In this document: piece after piece, positions 63,856-64,000 of the stretch
Layout of the letters: each line of letters starts with the position of its first letter
Position numbering within the stretch: position 1 is the stretch's first letter
Source: JANPCX01 sp966211815
GTDB taxonomy: Bacteria; Pseudomonadota; Gammaproteobacteria; Burkholderiales; Burkholderiaceae_C
NCBI GenBank assembly: GCA_966211815.1
Contig: CBIHOD010000017.1
Span: 1 to 64,000 of the forward strand
Direction of reading: 5' to 3'
Length of the DNA: 64,000 nucleotides
Notes under the pieces: model-generated
The model's database searches: none
The model's input: the letters and a program-made list of their open reading frames with translations, nothing else
Told to the model about the DNA's origin: nothing
Made by a program: the position numbers and the translations under genes

Positions 63856-64000
63856 TTATTTGTTCAGCACGCCGAGTTGCTTGTTGATGAGGTACTGCTG
63901 GGCGATCGACAGGATGTTGTTGGTCAGCCAGTACAGCACCAGGCCGGCCGGGAAGAAGAAGAACATCACCGAGAAGAGCAGCGGCATGATCCACATCATC
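63856..64000 (-). CDS. yidC: Membrane protein insertase YidC, C-terminal end
   Basis: About 48 codons at the right edge encode the C-terminus of YidC. MMWIMPLLFSVMFFFFPAGL is the conserved transmembrane block, VLYWLTNNILSIAQQYLINK follows, and the protein ends QLGVLNK, stop TAA at 63856-63858. YidC inserts proteins into the inner membrane alone or with SecYEG. The gene continues beyond the window. It precedes mnmE on the same strand, the usual bacterial order, and ends with a terminator. Confidence 0.95.
   Translation of the reverse strand, partial: MMWIMPLLFSVMFFFFPAGLVLYWLTNNILSIAQQYLINKQLGVLNK

Overview
The window is GC-rich chromosomal DNA of a betaproteobacterium, most likely a Burkholderiales member of the Rubrivivax/Leptothrix/Roseateles kind. 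Evidence: the gene order TctE-like kinase, response regulator, recA, recX, DUF2889, sucC, sucD; a Gram-negative porin; mnmE next to yidC; and strongly GC-ending codons. I saw no tRNA, rRNA, CRISPR, phage or insertion sequence. The two edge genes (sucD, yidC) are cut by the window.

Layout. 1-7127: core genes sucDC, DUF2889, recX and recA with a LexA operator, diverging from an OmpR/TctE-type two-component pair. 7145-10310: an omega-amino-acid aminotransferase and a parallel beta-helix lipoprotein. 10408-18251: an arginine/citrulline/ornithine uptake and catabolism cluster under a divergent Lrp/AsnC regulator. It holds two periplasmic binding proteins, one permease, one ATPase, ornithine cyclodeaminase, a CtlX-type citrulline hydrolase and arginase. 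Arginase and CtlX both yield ornithine and the cyclodeaminase turns it into proline. 18275-27546: glutathione S-transferases, a glutaredoxin-like protein, an exported alpha/beta hydrolase coupled to an Na+-type ABC exporter, a chemoreceptor and a porin. 27739-33317: malic enzyme, a polyamine-binding protein and a lipoprotein/DUF6502 pair. 33652-38807: three tandem paralogues encoding secreted proteins of about 560 residues and unknown role. 38768-41913: two RNA-modifying enzymes, DUF427 and a WYL regulator. 42113-50206: an HNH-like gene and a TetR-controlled RND efflux operon. 50471-52464: DUF3563, an unknown small protein and an HD-GYP-like protein. 58334-64000: GNAT, solute-binding protein, flavin reductase, cNMP-binding protein, mnmE and yidC.

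The most notable locus is 52722-57831 on the minus strand. A LuxR-family regulator with no luxI in view is followed by a 50-codon gene whose product ends in a textbook double-glycine leader plus an eight-residue tail. After that come an HlyD-type adaptor and an ABC exporter with an intact C39 leader peptidase. The peptide gene and the exporter operon each carry a lux-box-like element inside a 61-bp promoter module of identical geometry, and two more such boxes precede luxR. I infer a LuxR-controlled system that makes, trims and secretes a short unmodified peptide, either a signal or an antibacterial.
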